A stretch of DNA of 43,485 nucleotides from Alphaproteobacteria bacterium (lineage in GTDB: Bacteria; Pseudomonadota; Alphaproteobacteria; Thalassobaculales; Thalassobaculaceae), in assembly GCA_022822665.1 (NCBI GenBank), contig JAJEAR010000010.1, positions 1 to 43,485 of the forward strand. The letters run 5' to 3'. A program made the translations under genes and the position numbers. The notes below the pieces were generated by a model. It was not told the origin of the DNA. It was given only the letters and a program-made list of their open reading frames with translations, and did no database searches. Position 1 is the stretch's first letter; each line of letters begins with the position of its first letter. Below, in pieces: positions 14,737 to 22,279 of this stretch.

Positions 14737-15010
14737 AGGCCGCGGTGCTGTTCGGTTCCCGGGCGCTCGGACCGGCACAACCCCACAGCGACTGGAAAAT
14801 CGCCATCGTGCTTGAGGGCGACGGGCCCCGTCACCCGGGCCTGGCGACGTCGGTGTTCCTGCGATCGGAACTGCCTGACACCAGCCGGAGCACTCGATCT
14901 CCGGACGTCGGAGATCGAACGACGGGATGATGTCATGGCTGGACAGAGTCCGGACCTGGCGCGGATCGCGGCCATGGATTTGGCTGCGTGGCGCGGTTTC
15001 ACCAGCACGG
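14737..15010 (+). pseudogene. Deleted paralogue of the MNT-HEPN gene
   Basis: The first part (to about 14886) reads QAAVLFGSRALGPAQPHSDW and continues in close parallel with residues 29-75 of the protein at 2204-3220, with DNA similarity obvious by eye. The second catalytic aspartate of the DxD pair is replaced by Lys (SDWK). After RSELPD the homology jumps about 530 bases to the distal part of the gene (AGALDLRTSEIERRDDVMAG, then DLARIAA), in a different frame. The start region, middle and end are missing, so it is dead. Confidence 0.8.
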
Positions 15011-15019
15011 CAGCAACCC

Positions 15020-15898
15020 TCACGGCGTCTCCACCAGGGCAGCCAGCCCCTCGCGGTAGGTCGGGTAGGTGAGCGTCACCCCCAGTTCGTTCCCGAGCAG
15101 GCTCGTATCCAGGCGCTTGCACTCGCTGTAGAACGACCGAGCCATCTCCGACAGGTCGGCATCGGCAAACGCGATCGGCTCCGGCGGCGTCGCGCCCAGC
15201 AACGCGCATGCATGGCGAACCACGTCGCCGCTCGGACACGCCTCCCGGTCGGCGACGTTGTAGATGCCGCCGTCGCGCGGTCGCGCCATCGACGCCATCA
15301 GGATCGTGCCGATGTCGTCAACGTGGATGCGGTTGAACACCTGGCCCGGCTTGTCGATGATCCGGGCGGTGCCCCGCCGCACCTGGTCAAGCACGGTGCG
15401 CCCGGGCCCGTAAATGCCGGCAAGCCTGAACACCTGGACAGCCGCTGCGCCGCCCAGGTCGAGCCAGGCGCGCTCGGCGGCGCACCGTCGCCTCCCTCGT
15501 CCGCTCGAGGGGCTGGGCTGTTCATTCTCCGTGACCAGCGCCCCACCGCGATCACCGTAGACCGCGGGGGTCGAGAGGTAGCCGATCCAGGTGACCGACG
15601 CGGACGCGCGCAGGTCGTCCGAATGCAGCGCCAGGACCGGGTCTCCGTCCTCGGCCGGAGGAATCGAACTGACCACGTGTGTCACGCCGGCAAGGGCGGC
15701 GGCCGGCAGCGGGTGGACACCGTCAAACGCGTGGACCATGCATCCGGGCACGCCGGCGCTGGCGGGATCGCGAACGGTGCCCGATACCCGCCAGCCGTGG
15801 CGGAGCAGGCGCCGGGCGAGCCGGCCGGCGGTGTAGCCGAGACCGAAACAGAACAGGTGACCCGCCGGGATCGAGGGAACCGGAAGCGGTATGGACAT
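15020..15898 (-). CDS. NAD-dependent epimerase/dehydratase-type SDR, YeeZ-like
   Basis: A 292-residue extended short-chain-dehydrogenase fold. The dinucleotide loop is GLGYTAGRLARRL (residues 19-31), VSSIPPAEDGD follows the end of strand 4, and IGYLSTPAVYGDRGG has the Y in the position of the catalytic tyrosine. FRLAGIYGPGRTVLDQV and NRIHVDDIG are typical epimerase segments. It resembles the YeeZ-like subgroup, whose substrate is unknown. It is the last gene of a minus-strand block that begins with the HMG-CoA-lyase-type gene, separated from the dioxygenase gene by 39 bases. The catalytic lysine of the YxxxK pair is not evident; the motif is AVYGDRGG, as in other YeeZ relatives. Confidence 0.85.
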   Translation of the reverse strand: MSIPLPVPSIPAGHLFCFGLGYTAGRLARRLLRHGWRVSGTVRDPASAGVPGCMVHAFDGVHPLPAAALAGVTHVVSSIPPAEDGDPVLALHSDDLRASASVTWIGYLSTPAVYGDRGGALVTENEQPSPSSGRGRRRCAAERAWLDLGGAAAVQVFRLAGIYGPGRTVLDQVRRGTARIIDKPGQVFNRIHVDDIGTILMASMARPRDGGIYNVADREACPSGDVVRHACALLGATPPEPIAFADADLSEMARSFYSECKRLDTSLLGNELGVTLTYPTYREGLAALVETP

Positions 15899-15937
15899 CG
15901 CAGCTTGGCCCTTTCGGTAATCGGAAGGCGGCGACCG

Positions 15938-16786
15938 TCAGTCCTGCCCGATCGAGACCCGCCAGTGGATCCGGTCCTCGTGTGGCGGATAGTCTCCCGC
16001 GGCCTTGTGGACCAGGCACCGGTTGTCCCAGACCACCACGTCCCCCACCCGCCAGGAGTGCACGTAGCCCGCACCAGGCACGATCATCCGTTCGGTGAGT
16101 TCCTCGATGACGGCGTCGCTGTGCTCCGGTTCCAGGCCCTCGATGTAGAGGATCTTGCCGGGATCGAAATAGAGCGACACACGCCCGGTCTCAGGGTGGG
16201 GCCGCAGCAACGGGTGAAACGCCGGCGGCTCGTTCCTGTCCTCCGGCTCCAGCAGCAGGTTCGCACTGCTGCGACCGCCGAAGGTGAAGGCGCCCTTGCG
16301 CCCGTCGAGCACTCGTCGCAGGTGCCCGGGCAAGGCGTCGAAGGCCATGGTCATGCAGGAGAACAGGGTATCGCCACCGCTGCCGGGAACCGCAAGCGCG
16401 TGCAGGGCGGTCGCCTTGAACGGCTGCTTCTCGTAGGCGCCGTCGGTGTGGAAACTGGCGGCGCCGCGCTTGTAGACGTGCTGCTTCAGCGTGCCGTCGG
16501 GATTGAACTTGTCGACGCCCAGCACGGTGATTTCCGGGCACTGCGGATGCCGGGTCGCTTTCGAGGGATGACGGACCACGGTTCCGTACCGGCGGCAATG
16601 CTGCAGGAAGTCACTGAGACCGAGGTCCTGGTCACGGATCACCGTGACACCGTGGTCGAGCCACGCCCGGTACACGCCGGCAAATCCGTCCTCATCGAGC
16701 CGGCGGATGTCGACGCCGGTGATCTCCGCACCGATATGTTCCCCGAGCTTGCGGATCCGCACGGCATGCCCTCCCCTCGCCGTCAT
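15938..16786 (-). CDS. TauD/TfdA-family Fe(II)/2-oxoglutarate dioxygenase
   Basis: A 282-residue protein. GAEITGVDIRRL is the family opening, ASFHTDGAY supplies the HxD iron ligands (near residue 106), GGDTLFSCM follows, and WDNRCLVHKAAGDY provides the distal His. The final HWRVSIGQ has the 2-oxoglutarate-binding Arg. Such enzymes hydroxylate sulfonates, aryloxy acids or carnitine-like compounds; the substrate here is unknown. Starting at ATG 16786 (MTARGGHAVRIRKLG) removes 13 unlikely residues of a longer frame. It begins two bases after the stop of the small membrane protein gene, and co-transcription with the CoA-transferase and lyase genes upstream suggests degradation of an organic acid. 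Confidence 0.9.
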   Translation of the reverse strand: MTARGGHAVRIRKLGEHIGAEITGVDIRRLDEDGFAGVYRAWLDHGVTVIRDQDLGLSDFLQHCRRYGTVVRHPSKATRHPQCPEITVLGVDKFNPDGTLKQHVYKRGAASFHTDGAYEKQPFKATALHALAVPGSGGDTLFSCMTMAFDALPGHLRRVLDGRKGAFTFGGRSSANLLLEPEDRNEPPAFHPLLRPHPETGRVSLYFDPGKILYIEGLEPEHSDAVIEELTERMIVPGAGYVHSWRVGDVVVWDNRCLVHKAAGDYPPHEDRIHWRVSIGQD

Positions 16787-16787
16787 G

Positions 16788-17207
16788 CTATCCGCGCCCT
16801 CCCTGACGCGAAACCCGGCGTGCAAGCCACCACCCTGCGACCCACACCGGAAGGCTGAACAACACCGCGCCTGCCGCCACGATGATCGGGCCGAGGAGCC
16901 CTGCGAACAGTGTGACCGGGACGGTCATCAGACCGAACCCCGCGCCGGAAACCCATGCCGCCCGCCGATACCCGAGACGCCACAGGCGCCGGCAGCCGAG
17001 TGCCAGCGGCAAACCGCAGACGGCGAACACCAGCAGCCCGAACCATGCCGCGGGCTCAACGACCATGGTGGCCGCATCCGCTCCGAACCGGCCCAGCGCC
17101 AGCGCGACTTCGGCAACCGGCAACCAGGCCAGGGCAAGGACCCAGAAACGCCGCCCGGAGCCACGGCTCCGTTCCCCCGACCCGGCAGGCCCAGTCACAT
17201 TCGGCAT
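16788..17207 (-). CDS. Small membrane protein, unrecognised
   Basis: About 139 residues starting MPNVTGPAGS. After a short charged N-terminus there are four predicted membrane segments: FWVLALAWLPVAEVALALG, WFGLLVFAVCGLPLALG, a stretch around GLMTVPVTLFAGLLGPIIVA, and VLFSLPVWVAGWWLA, ending in a basic tail. I do not recognise a family. The gene sits between the CoA-transferase (29 bases upstream) and the dioxygenase (one base downstream), so it is likely translated with them; whether it transports or anchors anything cannot be seen. A longer frame upstream to 17357 overlaps the CoA-transferase gene and is less likely. Confidence 0.55.
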   Translation of the reverse strand: MPNVTGPAGSGERSRGSGRRFWVLALAWLPVAEVALALGRFGADAATMVVEPAAWFGLLVFAVCGLPLALGCRRLWRLGYRRAAWVSGAGFGLMTVPVTLFAGLLGPIIVAAGAVLFSLPVWVAGWWLARRVSRQGGRG

Positions 17208-17236
17208 CGGCACTCGTGAACTCCCCGGTACCGGCG

Positions 17237-18448
17237 TTACGCGGCATTCAGCGCGATGACGCCCTGTTTCGCCAGTTCGGCAATCTCCGCATCCGATATT
17301 CCGCACTCGGCAAGGATCGCCGCGGTGTGCTCGCCGATCCCGGGAGGCTGGCCGCACGGGCGCGGACGTTCCCGTCCGGGACCGAACTCCACCGGCAGCG
17401 CCGGAAGTCCGACCACGCTGCTCCCGTCACGGGCCAGGTGCGGAACCAGTACGTCGACCAGGCCGCCAGTGGCCAGCAGGTGCGGGTCGTCGAACAGGTC
17501 CCCCGGCCGTGCAACCGGTGCCCACGAGACCTCGCACCGGGTGCAGCGCCGCTCCACCTCCTCCCGCGAATACCGGCCGATGACCCGGCCGATCTCGGGG
17601 ATCAGCCACTCCCGTTCCTCCAGCCTGCTGGCGTTGGTGGCAAGGCGCGGATCATCCGCCAGGTGCCGCAGGTCGAACTCACCAACAAACCGTGTCCATT
17701 GCTGGTCCGAGGTCACGCCAATGAACAACTGTCCCCCGCCGCCGGTTTCGAACACGTCGTAGATCGCCCACGCCGCGCGACGGACCGGCATCGGCTGCGC
17801 GTCAAGGCCGGTCGCGGCCATTCCCGCCATGTGGGTTGTCATCAGGAAGGCCGCGCTCTCGAACAGCGAACTCGAAATCCTCTGTCCCTTGCCGGTCGCG
17901 TCGCGCTCGCGCAGCGCCGCCTGCACCGCGATGACCCCGAACATTGCGCCGGTAATGTCGATGACCGACGCTCCCGCCCGCAACGGCCTTCCCGGCGGAC
18001 CGGTGGTCCAGGCAAGCCCCGACTGGAACTGCACCACCTCGTCGAGTGCCGGACGATCCTCGTAGGGTCCCCTGAGATATCCCTTGAGTGCCAGGTAGAT
18101 CAGCCGCTCGTTGAGCGCGGTCAGCTGCTCGTGCCCGCATTCAAGCCGTTCCATGGTGCCCGGAGCGAAGTTCTCGAGCACCACGTCGGTATGCGGTACC
18201 AGCCGATGGAGCAGCTGCCGGCCTTCCGGTCGCTTCAGGTCGATCGCGAGGCTGCGCTTGCCGCGGTTGAACCCGGCAAAGAAGCCGGAGGCAAATCCGC
18301 CGAGGCGCCGTGTCCGGTCCCCGTCGGGAGCCGGCTCGACCTTGATCACGTCAGCCCCGAGTTCCGCCAGCAGCAACCCGGCCGTGGGCCCCATGACGGT
18401 ATGGGCGAATTCGAGAACCCGCAGTCCCGCGAGCGGTCGTGCCGGCAT
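17237..18448 (-). CDS. Class III CoA-transferase (CaiB/BaiF family)
   Basis: A 403-residue protein. The opening PLAGLRVLEFAHTVMGPTAG and LAELGADVIKVEP are the standard family signature. RGKRSLAIDLKRPEGRQLL, then LDEVVQFQSGLAWTTG with the catalytic Asp position (about residue 168), and ASVIDITGAMFG follow. It transfers CoA between carboxylic acids via an aspartyl-CoA thioester. The substrate is unknown. Its ATG shares one base with the stop of the upstream HMG-CoA-lyase-type gene (TGATG), so the two are translationally coupled; the pairing suggests activation of an acid to its CoA ester, followed by cleavage of a 3-hydroxy-3-methylglutaryl-CoA-like intermediate. Confidence 0.92.
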   Translation of the reverse strand: MPARPLAGLRVLEFAHTVMGPTAGLLLAELGADVIKVEPAPDGDRTRRLGGFASGFFAGFNRGKRSLAIDLKRPEGRQLLHRLVPHTDVVLENFAPGTMERLECGHEQLTALNERLIYLALKGYLRGPYEDRPALDEVVQFQSGLAWTTGPPGRPLRAGASVIDITGAMFGVIAVQAALRERDATGKGQRISSSLFESAAFLMTTHMAGMAATGLDAQPMPVRRAAWAIYDVFETGGGGQLFIGVTSDQQWTRFVGEFDLRHLADDPRLATNASRLEEREWLIPEIGRVIGRYSREEVERRCTRCEVSWAPVARPGDLFDDPHLLATGGLVDVLVPHLARDGSSVVGLPALPVEFGPGRERPRPCGQPPGIGEHTAAILAECGISDAEIAELAKQGVIALNAA

Positions 18449-19410
18449 CAATCCAGCGCCGTGCGCCGGAACCGGCCGAGACTGCCGGCATGCAGCAGTT
18501 CGCTCGGCAGCGGGTGTCCCACGATCGCTTCCGCCATGCGCCCCGCCTCGATCAGAAGGTCAAGGTCGACCCCGGTCTCGATCCCCATTTCCTCGCAGAG
18601 CATGACCAGTTCCTCGGTGCAGATGTTGCCCGCCGCCCCGGGTTGGCCTGCAAACGGGCAGCCTCCCAGGCCCCCGACGGTCGAATCAAACCGCGAGACA
18701 CCCATCCTGAGCCCGGCATGCGCATTCGCCACCGCAAGCCCGCGGGTGTCGTGCAGGTGCAGGGAGATGGTCATGTCCGGCCAGTGTTCGCGGACCGCGC
18801 CGATCACCCGCTCGATCCGATGGGGAGCCGCCCAACCCATGGTGTCGGCCAGCGAGAACACGGTGATCGTTGCACCGGTCTCATCGGCGATGGCCATTCC
18901 GTCAGCCAGCGTATCGACGACCGTGGCCGGTGCGATGTCGCCCTGGTAGTTGCAGCCGAAGGCCGCCATGACGCCGATCCGGTTGACCGGAATTCCGTGC
19001 TGCAGGTGGGCCTCGGCATGTCGCTTCATCGCCGCCAGGTTCTCGGCGTGACCCCGGTTGAGGTTCTTGCGGGTAAACGCCTCGGACGCAGACAGCGAGA
19101 TCGATCCCGATATCGTGAGCCGGTCACGGAACTTCAGCGCCCGGTCAAGCCCGTTGCCGTTGAAGTACAGCCCCGAGTACTCGATGTCACCGGCCGGGCT
19201 GAAGCCCTCGACCACGGCCTCGGCGTCGGCCCATCCGGGCACGAGCCGCGGGTTGACGAAGGAGCAGACCTGGATGCGGCGCAACCCGGTCTGCGACAGA
19301 GCGTCGATCAGGCTGATCTTCTCCGCGGTTCCGATCGGTCCCGGCTCGATCTGGAAGCCCTCCCGGGGTCCTTCCTCGTGAATGTGTACCGATGTCGGCA
19401 GATCCGTCAT
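18448..19410 (-). CDS. Hydroxymethylglutaryl-CoA lyase family protein
   Basis: A 320-residue TIM-barrel lyase. Residues about 10-18 (EEGPREGFQIE) give the Arg-containing active-site motif, HLHDTRGLAVAN the metal-binding His pair, and GGLGGCPFAGQPGAAGNICT the glycine-rich loop with the catalytic Cys. HMG-CoA lyase splits 3-hydroxy-3-methylglutaryl-CoA into acetyl-CoA and acetoacetate; related enzymes cleave similar citramalyl- or aryl-malonyl-type thioesters, so the exact substrate is open. The start at 19410 (MTDLPTSVHIHEEGP) is chosen over a longer frame to 19527 that has no homologous content. It is the first gene of the minus-strand operon running to 15020 and is divergent from the HIT gene. 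Confidence 0.9.
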   Translation of the reverse strand: MTDLPTSVHIHEEGPREGFQIEPGPIGTAEKISLIDALSQTGLRRIQVCSFVNPRLVPGWADAEAVVEGFSPAGDIEYSGLYFNGNGLDRALKFRDRLTISGSISLSASEAFTRKNLNRGHAENLAAMKRHAEAHLQHGIPVNRIGVMAAFGCNYQGDIAPATVVDTLADGMAIADETGATITVFSLADTMGWAAPHRIERVIGAVREHWPDMTISLHLHDTRGLAVANAHAGLRMGVSRFDSTVGGLGGCPFAGQPGAAGNICTEELVMLCEEMGIETGVDLDLLIEAGRMAEAIVGHPLPSELLHAGSLGRFRRTALD

Positions 19411-19575
19411 GACCCGTCCTCCTGTTCCGGCGCCTGCCCGACCCTGTCGGAATTGCCCGGCGACGGCAAGCGCCTGCTGCGGCCGGATCGTGCCGGGTTG
19501 CGCCCCGCTCCGGCAGTGGCGTATCACCCGGCAATTCGATCAAGCCGGGTTTGCCATTGCGGGGGACGCGCACAG

Positions 19576-20001
19576 ATGAGTTACGACGCAGACAACATCT
19601 TCGCGCGGATCCTGCGCGGCGAACTGCCCAGCGAGCGGGTGTACGAGGATGACCTCACCGTCGTCATCATGGACATCATGCCGCGCGCGGACGGGCACGT
19701 GCTGGTGCTGCCCAGGGAGCCGGCCCGCACCATCCTCGACGCCTCCCCCGAAGCGCTGGCCGCCTGCATGGCCAGCCTGCAGAAGGTCGGCCGCGCGCTC
19801 ATGACCGCGTTTGCGGCCGACGGGTTGACCGTTCAGCAGTTCAACGAGGCTGCCGGCGGGCAGGAGGTGTTCCACCTCCACTTCCACCTGCTGCCGCGTC
19901 ATGCCGGTACGGGCATGCGCCGGCCGGGTACCATGGCCGATCCCGGCGTGCTGAAGGACCACGCCGGGCGAATCCGGGCGGCCCTGGCCGCGCAGGACTG
20001 A
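19576..20001 (+). CDS. HIT-family nucleotide hydrolase or transferase
   Basis: A 141-residue protein of the HINT/HIT type. NIFARILRGELPSERVYEDD opens the fold, ADGHVLVLPREPARTI is the typical strand and loop, and FHLHFHLLPR near residue 100 is the HxHxHxx active site, in which the middle His takes the nucleotidyl group. Substrates of such proteins include adenosine phosphoramidates and dinucleoside polyphosphates. It is convergent with the dehydrogenase gene at 20006, with only a four-base gap, and divergent from the HMG-CoA-lyase-type operon, 165 bases away. It shows no special link to either and is probably a housekeeping gene. Confidence 0.92.
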   Translation: MSYDADNIFARILRGELPSERVYEDDLTVVIMDIMPRADGHVLVLPREPARTILDASPEALAACMASLQKVGRALMTAFAADGLTVQQFNEAAGGQEVFHLHFHLLPRHAGTGMRRPGTMADPGVLKDHAGRIRAALAAQD

Positions 20002-20005
20002 CCGG

Positions 20006-20938
20006 TCAGCCCTCGTCCAGGATCGCCGCCACCCCGGCCCTGTCTTCCTCGATGACCAGGCCGGCGCGCTCGAGCTGCAGCAGCAGGTAGGACCTGCTGT
20101 CGCGGTCCCCCCAGCCGCGGTTCAGCGCCTCGCGCATCTCCTGCTGCGCCAGGTTGACCAGGCGCATCGGCACCCCGACCTCACGCCCGAGTTCGCACGC
20201 GAGCGAAATGTCCTTGTGTGCAAGCGCCAGCGCGAAATCGGGCGGGTCGTAGTGGTTGACCAGGAAATGGTCACCGAGGCTGTCAAAGGTGCGGACCCGT
20301 CCGCGGGCTCCCTGGCGGAGGGCGGCCCACAGGTCGAGCGGCGGGACCCCGGCCTTCACACCGGCCGAGAACACCTCCGCGATCGCGGCCTGGATGGCGT
20401 ACCCCGCACTGTTGTGCACCAGCTTCGCCACCGTCCCGGCACCGATCGGCCCGATATGGCGGATCCGGTCACCCATTGCATCGAGCGGCGCGCGCGAACG
20501 CTCGAAGACCTCCCTGTCGCCGCCGACCCAGATCGCCAGCCGGCCGCTTTCGGCACCGCGCGGACCGCCACTGACCGGTGCATCGAGGACGTGGGCGCCG
20601 CGGGCGGCGAAGACATCGTGCAGACGCCGGATCAGGGCCGGCGACCCGGTGGACAGGTCGAACCAGACCGCGTCGCCCTGCACACCGGCAACGAGGCCGT
20701 GTTCGGCATCGAGCGCAACCGCCTCGATCTCCGCCGGCCCCGGCAGGGAGGTAAGGATGATGTCGCTCGCCGCGGCGAGCGCACGCGGCGTGTCCGCCCA
20801 CCCGGCACCGGCATCGAGACAGGCGCTCGCCGCCTGCCGGTCGATGTCATGCACGACGAGGTCAAATCCCTCCTTCTGCAGGTTGGCCGCGCAGTGCGCG
20901 CCCATGGTCCCGAGCCCGATGAACCCGATCCGCATCAT
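20006..20938 (-). CDS. 3-hydroxyisobutyrate-dehydrogenase-type NAD(P)-dependent oxidoreductase
   Basis: A 310-residue beta-hydroxyacid dehydrogenase. GFIGLGTMGAHCAANL at residues 5-20 is the cofactor-binding GxGxxG start, DAPVSGGPRGAESGRL the substrate-binding loop, and GTVAKLVHNSAGYAIQAAIA carries the catalytic Lys of the family (K in AKLxxN). C-terminal helices with FALALAHKDISLACE complete the fold. The substrate may be 3-hydroxyisobutyrate, tartronate semialdehyde or another beta-hydroxyacid. It is preceded by an LLM flavin oxidoreductase gene with a nine-base gap, so both are probably one operon. ATG 20938 is used; the next codon is also ATG. Confidence 0.9.
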   Translation of the reverse strand: MMRIGFIGLGTMGAHCAANLQKEGFDLVVHDIDRQAASACLDAGAGWADTPRALAAASDIILTSLPGPAEIEAVALDAEHGLVAGVQGDAVWFDLSTGSPALIRRLHDVFAARGAHVLDAPVSGGPRGAESGRLAIWVGGDREVFERSRAPLDAMGDRIRHIGPIGAGTVAKLVHNSAGYAIQAAIAEVFSAGVKAGVPPLDLWAALRQGARGRVRTFDSLGDHFLVNHYDPPDFALALAHKDISLACELGREVGVPMRLVNLAQQEMREALNRGWGDRDSRSYLLLQLERAGLVIEEDRAGVAAILDEG

Positions 20939-20947
20939 CCGCCTCCG

Positions 20948-21979
20948 TCACGCAAAGGCCGGCATGACTTCGCGGGCAAACAGTTCCATCGAACGCAGGA
21001 CCTGCTGCTCCTCGAGATCACCGAACCAGAAGTTGGCATTGAAGTGGTCCATGCCCATGGCGTCGCGCAGTTCACCGAGCCGGGTGATGCACTCCTGCGG
21101 CGTGCCCATGATGAAGTACCGCTCCAGCAGGTCCGCGTCACCGGGCTCGCTGTCGAAGGGCACGGCCAGAGCCCGGCCCCGCTCCACCCGCTCGAGACCC
21201 TGGCGCAGGCTGAGCGTGACCCGCATGTTCCAGCGCGCCTGTTCGATCACCGCGGGAAGTTCAGACCTGTCATGGGTCACGTAGACCGGCCGCTGGGTGC
21301 TGACCCTGATCCGCCGGCGGGCCTCGGGATCAGTGACGACTTCATCGAAACCCTCGCGGAACGACCGCAACCTCTCGACCGGAACACCGAACCCGCCGGA
21401 GACCAGGTTGAATCCCCGCCGGGCGACTCCGACCACCGATTCGAGGCTCTGCCCGACAATCCAGATCGGCGGATGCGGCCGCTGCACCGGGACCGGGAAC
21501 ACCGTGGTCTCGCCGAAGCGGTAGTGTGTTCCGTCGTGGCTGAACGGTGTGCCCTGGAAGGCGCGCAACAGCACGTCGATCGCCTCGTCGAACCGTTCCC
21601 GGCTCTCGTCGAGCGAGTGGCCGAAGCGTTCGAACTCGTAGGTCTGGTAGCCGCGGCCAAGGCCGACGTCGAGCCGGCCGCCGCTCAGCAGGTCCGCGGT
21701 CGCAATTTCCTCGGCAACCACCAGGGGATGGTGCAACGGCAGGACCACGACCGCCGAGCCGACCCGGATGCGCTCGGTCCGGGCCGCGAGGTGAGTCGCG
21801 AACATGAGCGGGCGTGACAGGTACCCGTAGGTCGAGAAGTGGTGTTCGGCGCACCACACGCTGTCGAAGCCGAGCCGGTCGGCGGTCTGCGCGATGGTCA
21901 CCCCGCGCGCGAAGATCTCCTCCTGACTGCGCGCCGACGGCGACTGCAACAGCAGAAACGTTCCGAAATCCATGGCCAC
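20948..21979 (-). CDS. LLM-class flavin-dependent oxidoreductase
   Basis: A 343-residue luciferase-like monooxygenase fold. DFGTFLLLQSPSAR, GFDSVWCAEHHFSTYGY with the His pair, RIRVGSAVVVLPLHHP and EEIATADLLSGGRLDVGLGR are the conserved segments of the F420/FMN barrel family. These enzymes use reduced flavin and oxygen, or F420, to oxidise diverse substrates; LLM sequence alone does not reveal which. It is the upstream member of a two-gene operon with the dehydrogenase at 20006-20938. ATG 21979 is the reported start; an ATG two codons later (21973) is equally possible. Confidence 0.92.
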   Translation of the reverse strand: MAMDFGTFLLLQSPSARSQEEIFARGVTIAQTADRLGFDSVWCAEHHFSTYGYLSRPLMFATHLAARTERIRVGSAVVVLPLHHPLVVAEEIATADLLSGGRLDVGLGRGYQTYEFERFGHSLDESRERFDEAIDVLLRAFQGTPFSHDGTHYRFGETTVFPVPVQRPHPPIWIVGQSLESVVGVARRGFNLVSGGFGVPVERLRSFREGFDEVVTDPEARRRIRVSTQRPVYVTHDRSELPAVIEQARWNMRVTLSLRQGLERVERGRALAVPFDSEPGDADLLERYFIMGTPQECITRLGELRDAMGMDHFNANFWFGDLEEQQVLRSMELFAREVMPAFA

Positions 21980-22149
21980 CCATCCCTGTGCCCGCTACGG
22001 TCCCGGCCGCGAGGGTGGAGCAAGCGGGCAGCATCCTGCAACGCGAATCTGAACTTCCGTCCCGACTGATCACCATTCGAATATGGAGGATCCCGAACCG
22101 GCGATTGACCGCCCGGCGTGCCGCGCGTACATGTCGGGGCCGGCCCGGG

Positions 22150-22275
22150 ACACACCGGTTGTGACGGGCGTTCCGAGTAACGGAACCGGGTAGATCCAGG
22201 ACGGATATCCGCGACTGCTGGTCCGGACCCCCGGGTTCCGGCGCTTCGCGTGACCGTTCCGGCAACAGGAGGACG
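22150..22275 (+). promoter_or_regulatory. Cobalamin-riboswitch-like element upstream of cbiX (divergent or eroded)
   Basis: Between 22176 and 22225 the plus strand reads AACGGAA, CCGGGT, AGATCC, GGACGG and CCGCGACTG in this order. The same succession appears in the cobalamin aptamer: AAxGGGAA, CCGGTG, AxTCC, GGxxGC, CCGCaACTG. It lies on the correct strand, directly before the first corrin gene. The final B12 box (AGGAGACCTGCC) is only weakly suggested by CAGGAGGAC around 22265, overlapping the ribosome site. I have not folded it; it may be coincidence. Confidence 0.25.
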
Positions 22276-22279
22276 CGAG

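Noticed and set aside
14927..16858. Plus-strand frame open for about 640 codons
   Set aside because: It is the antisense of the epimerase and dioxygenase genes, whose motifs and starts are clear; the long frame follows from high GC content.
16955..20001. Plus-strand frames of about 500-660 codons
   Set aside because: They are antisense to the CoA-transferase and lyase genes; only the final 141 codons from 19576 (HIT protein) are real.
20216..21817. Plus-strand frame of about 530 codons
   Set aside because: It is antisense to the dehydrogenase and LLM oxidoreductase genes, which have clear motifs.
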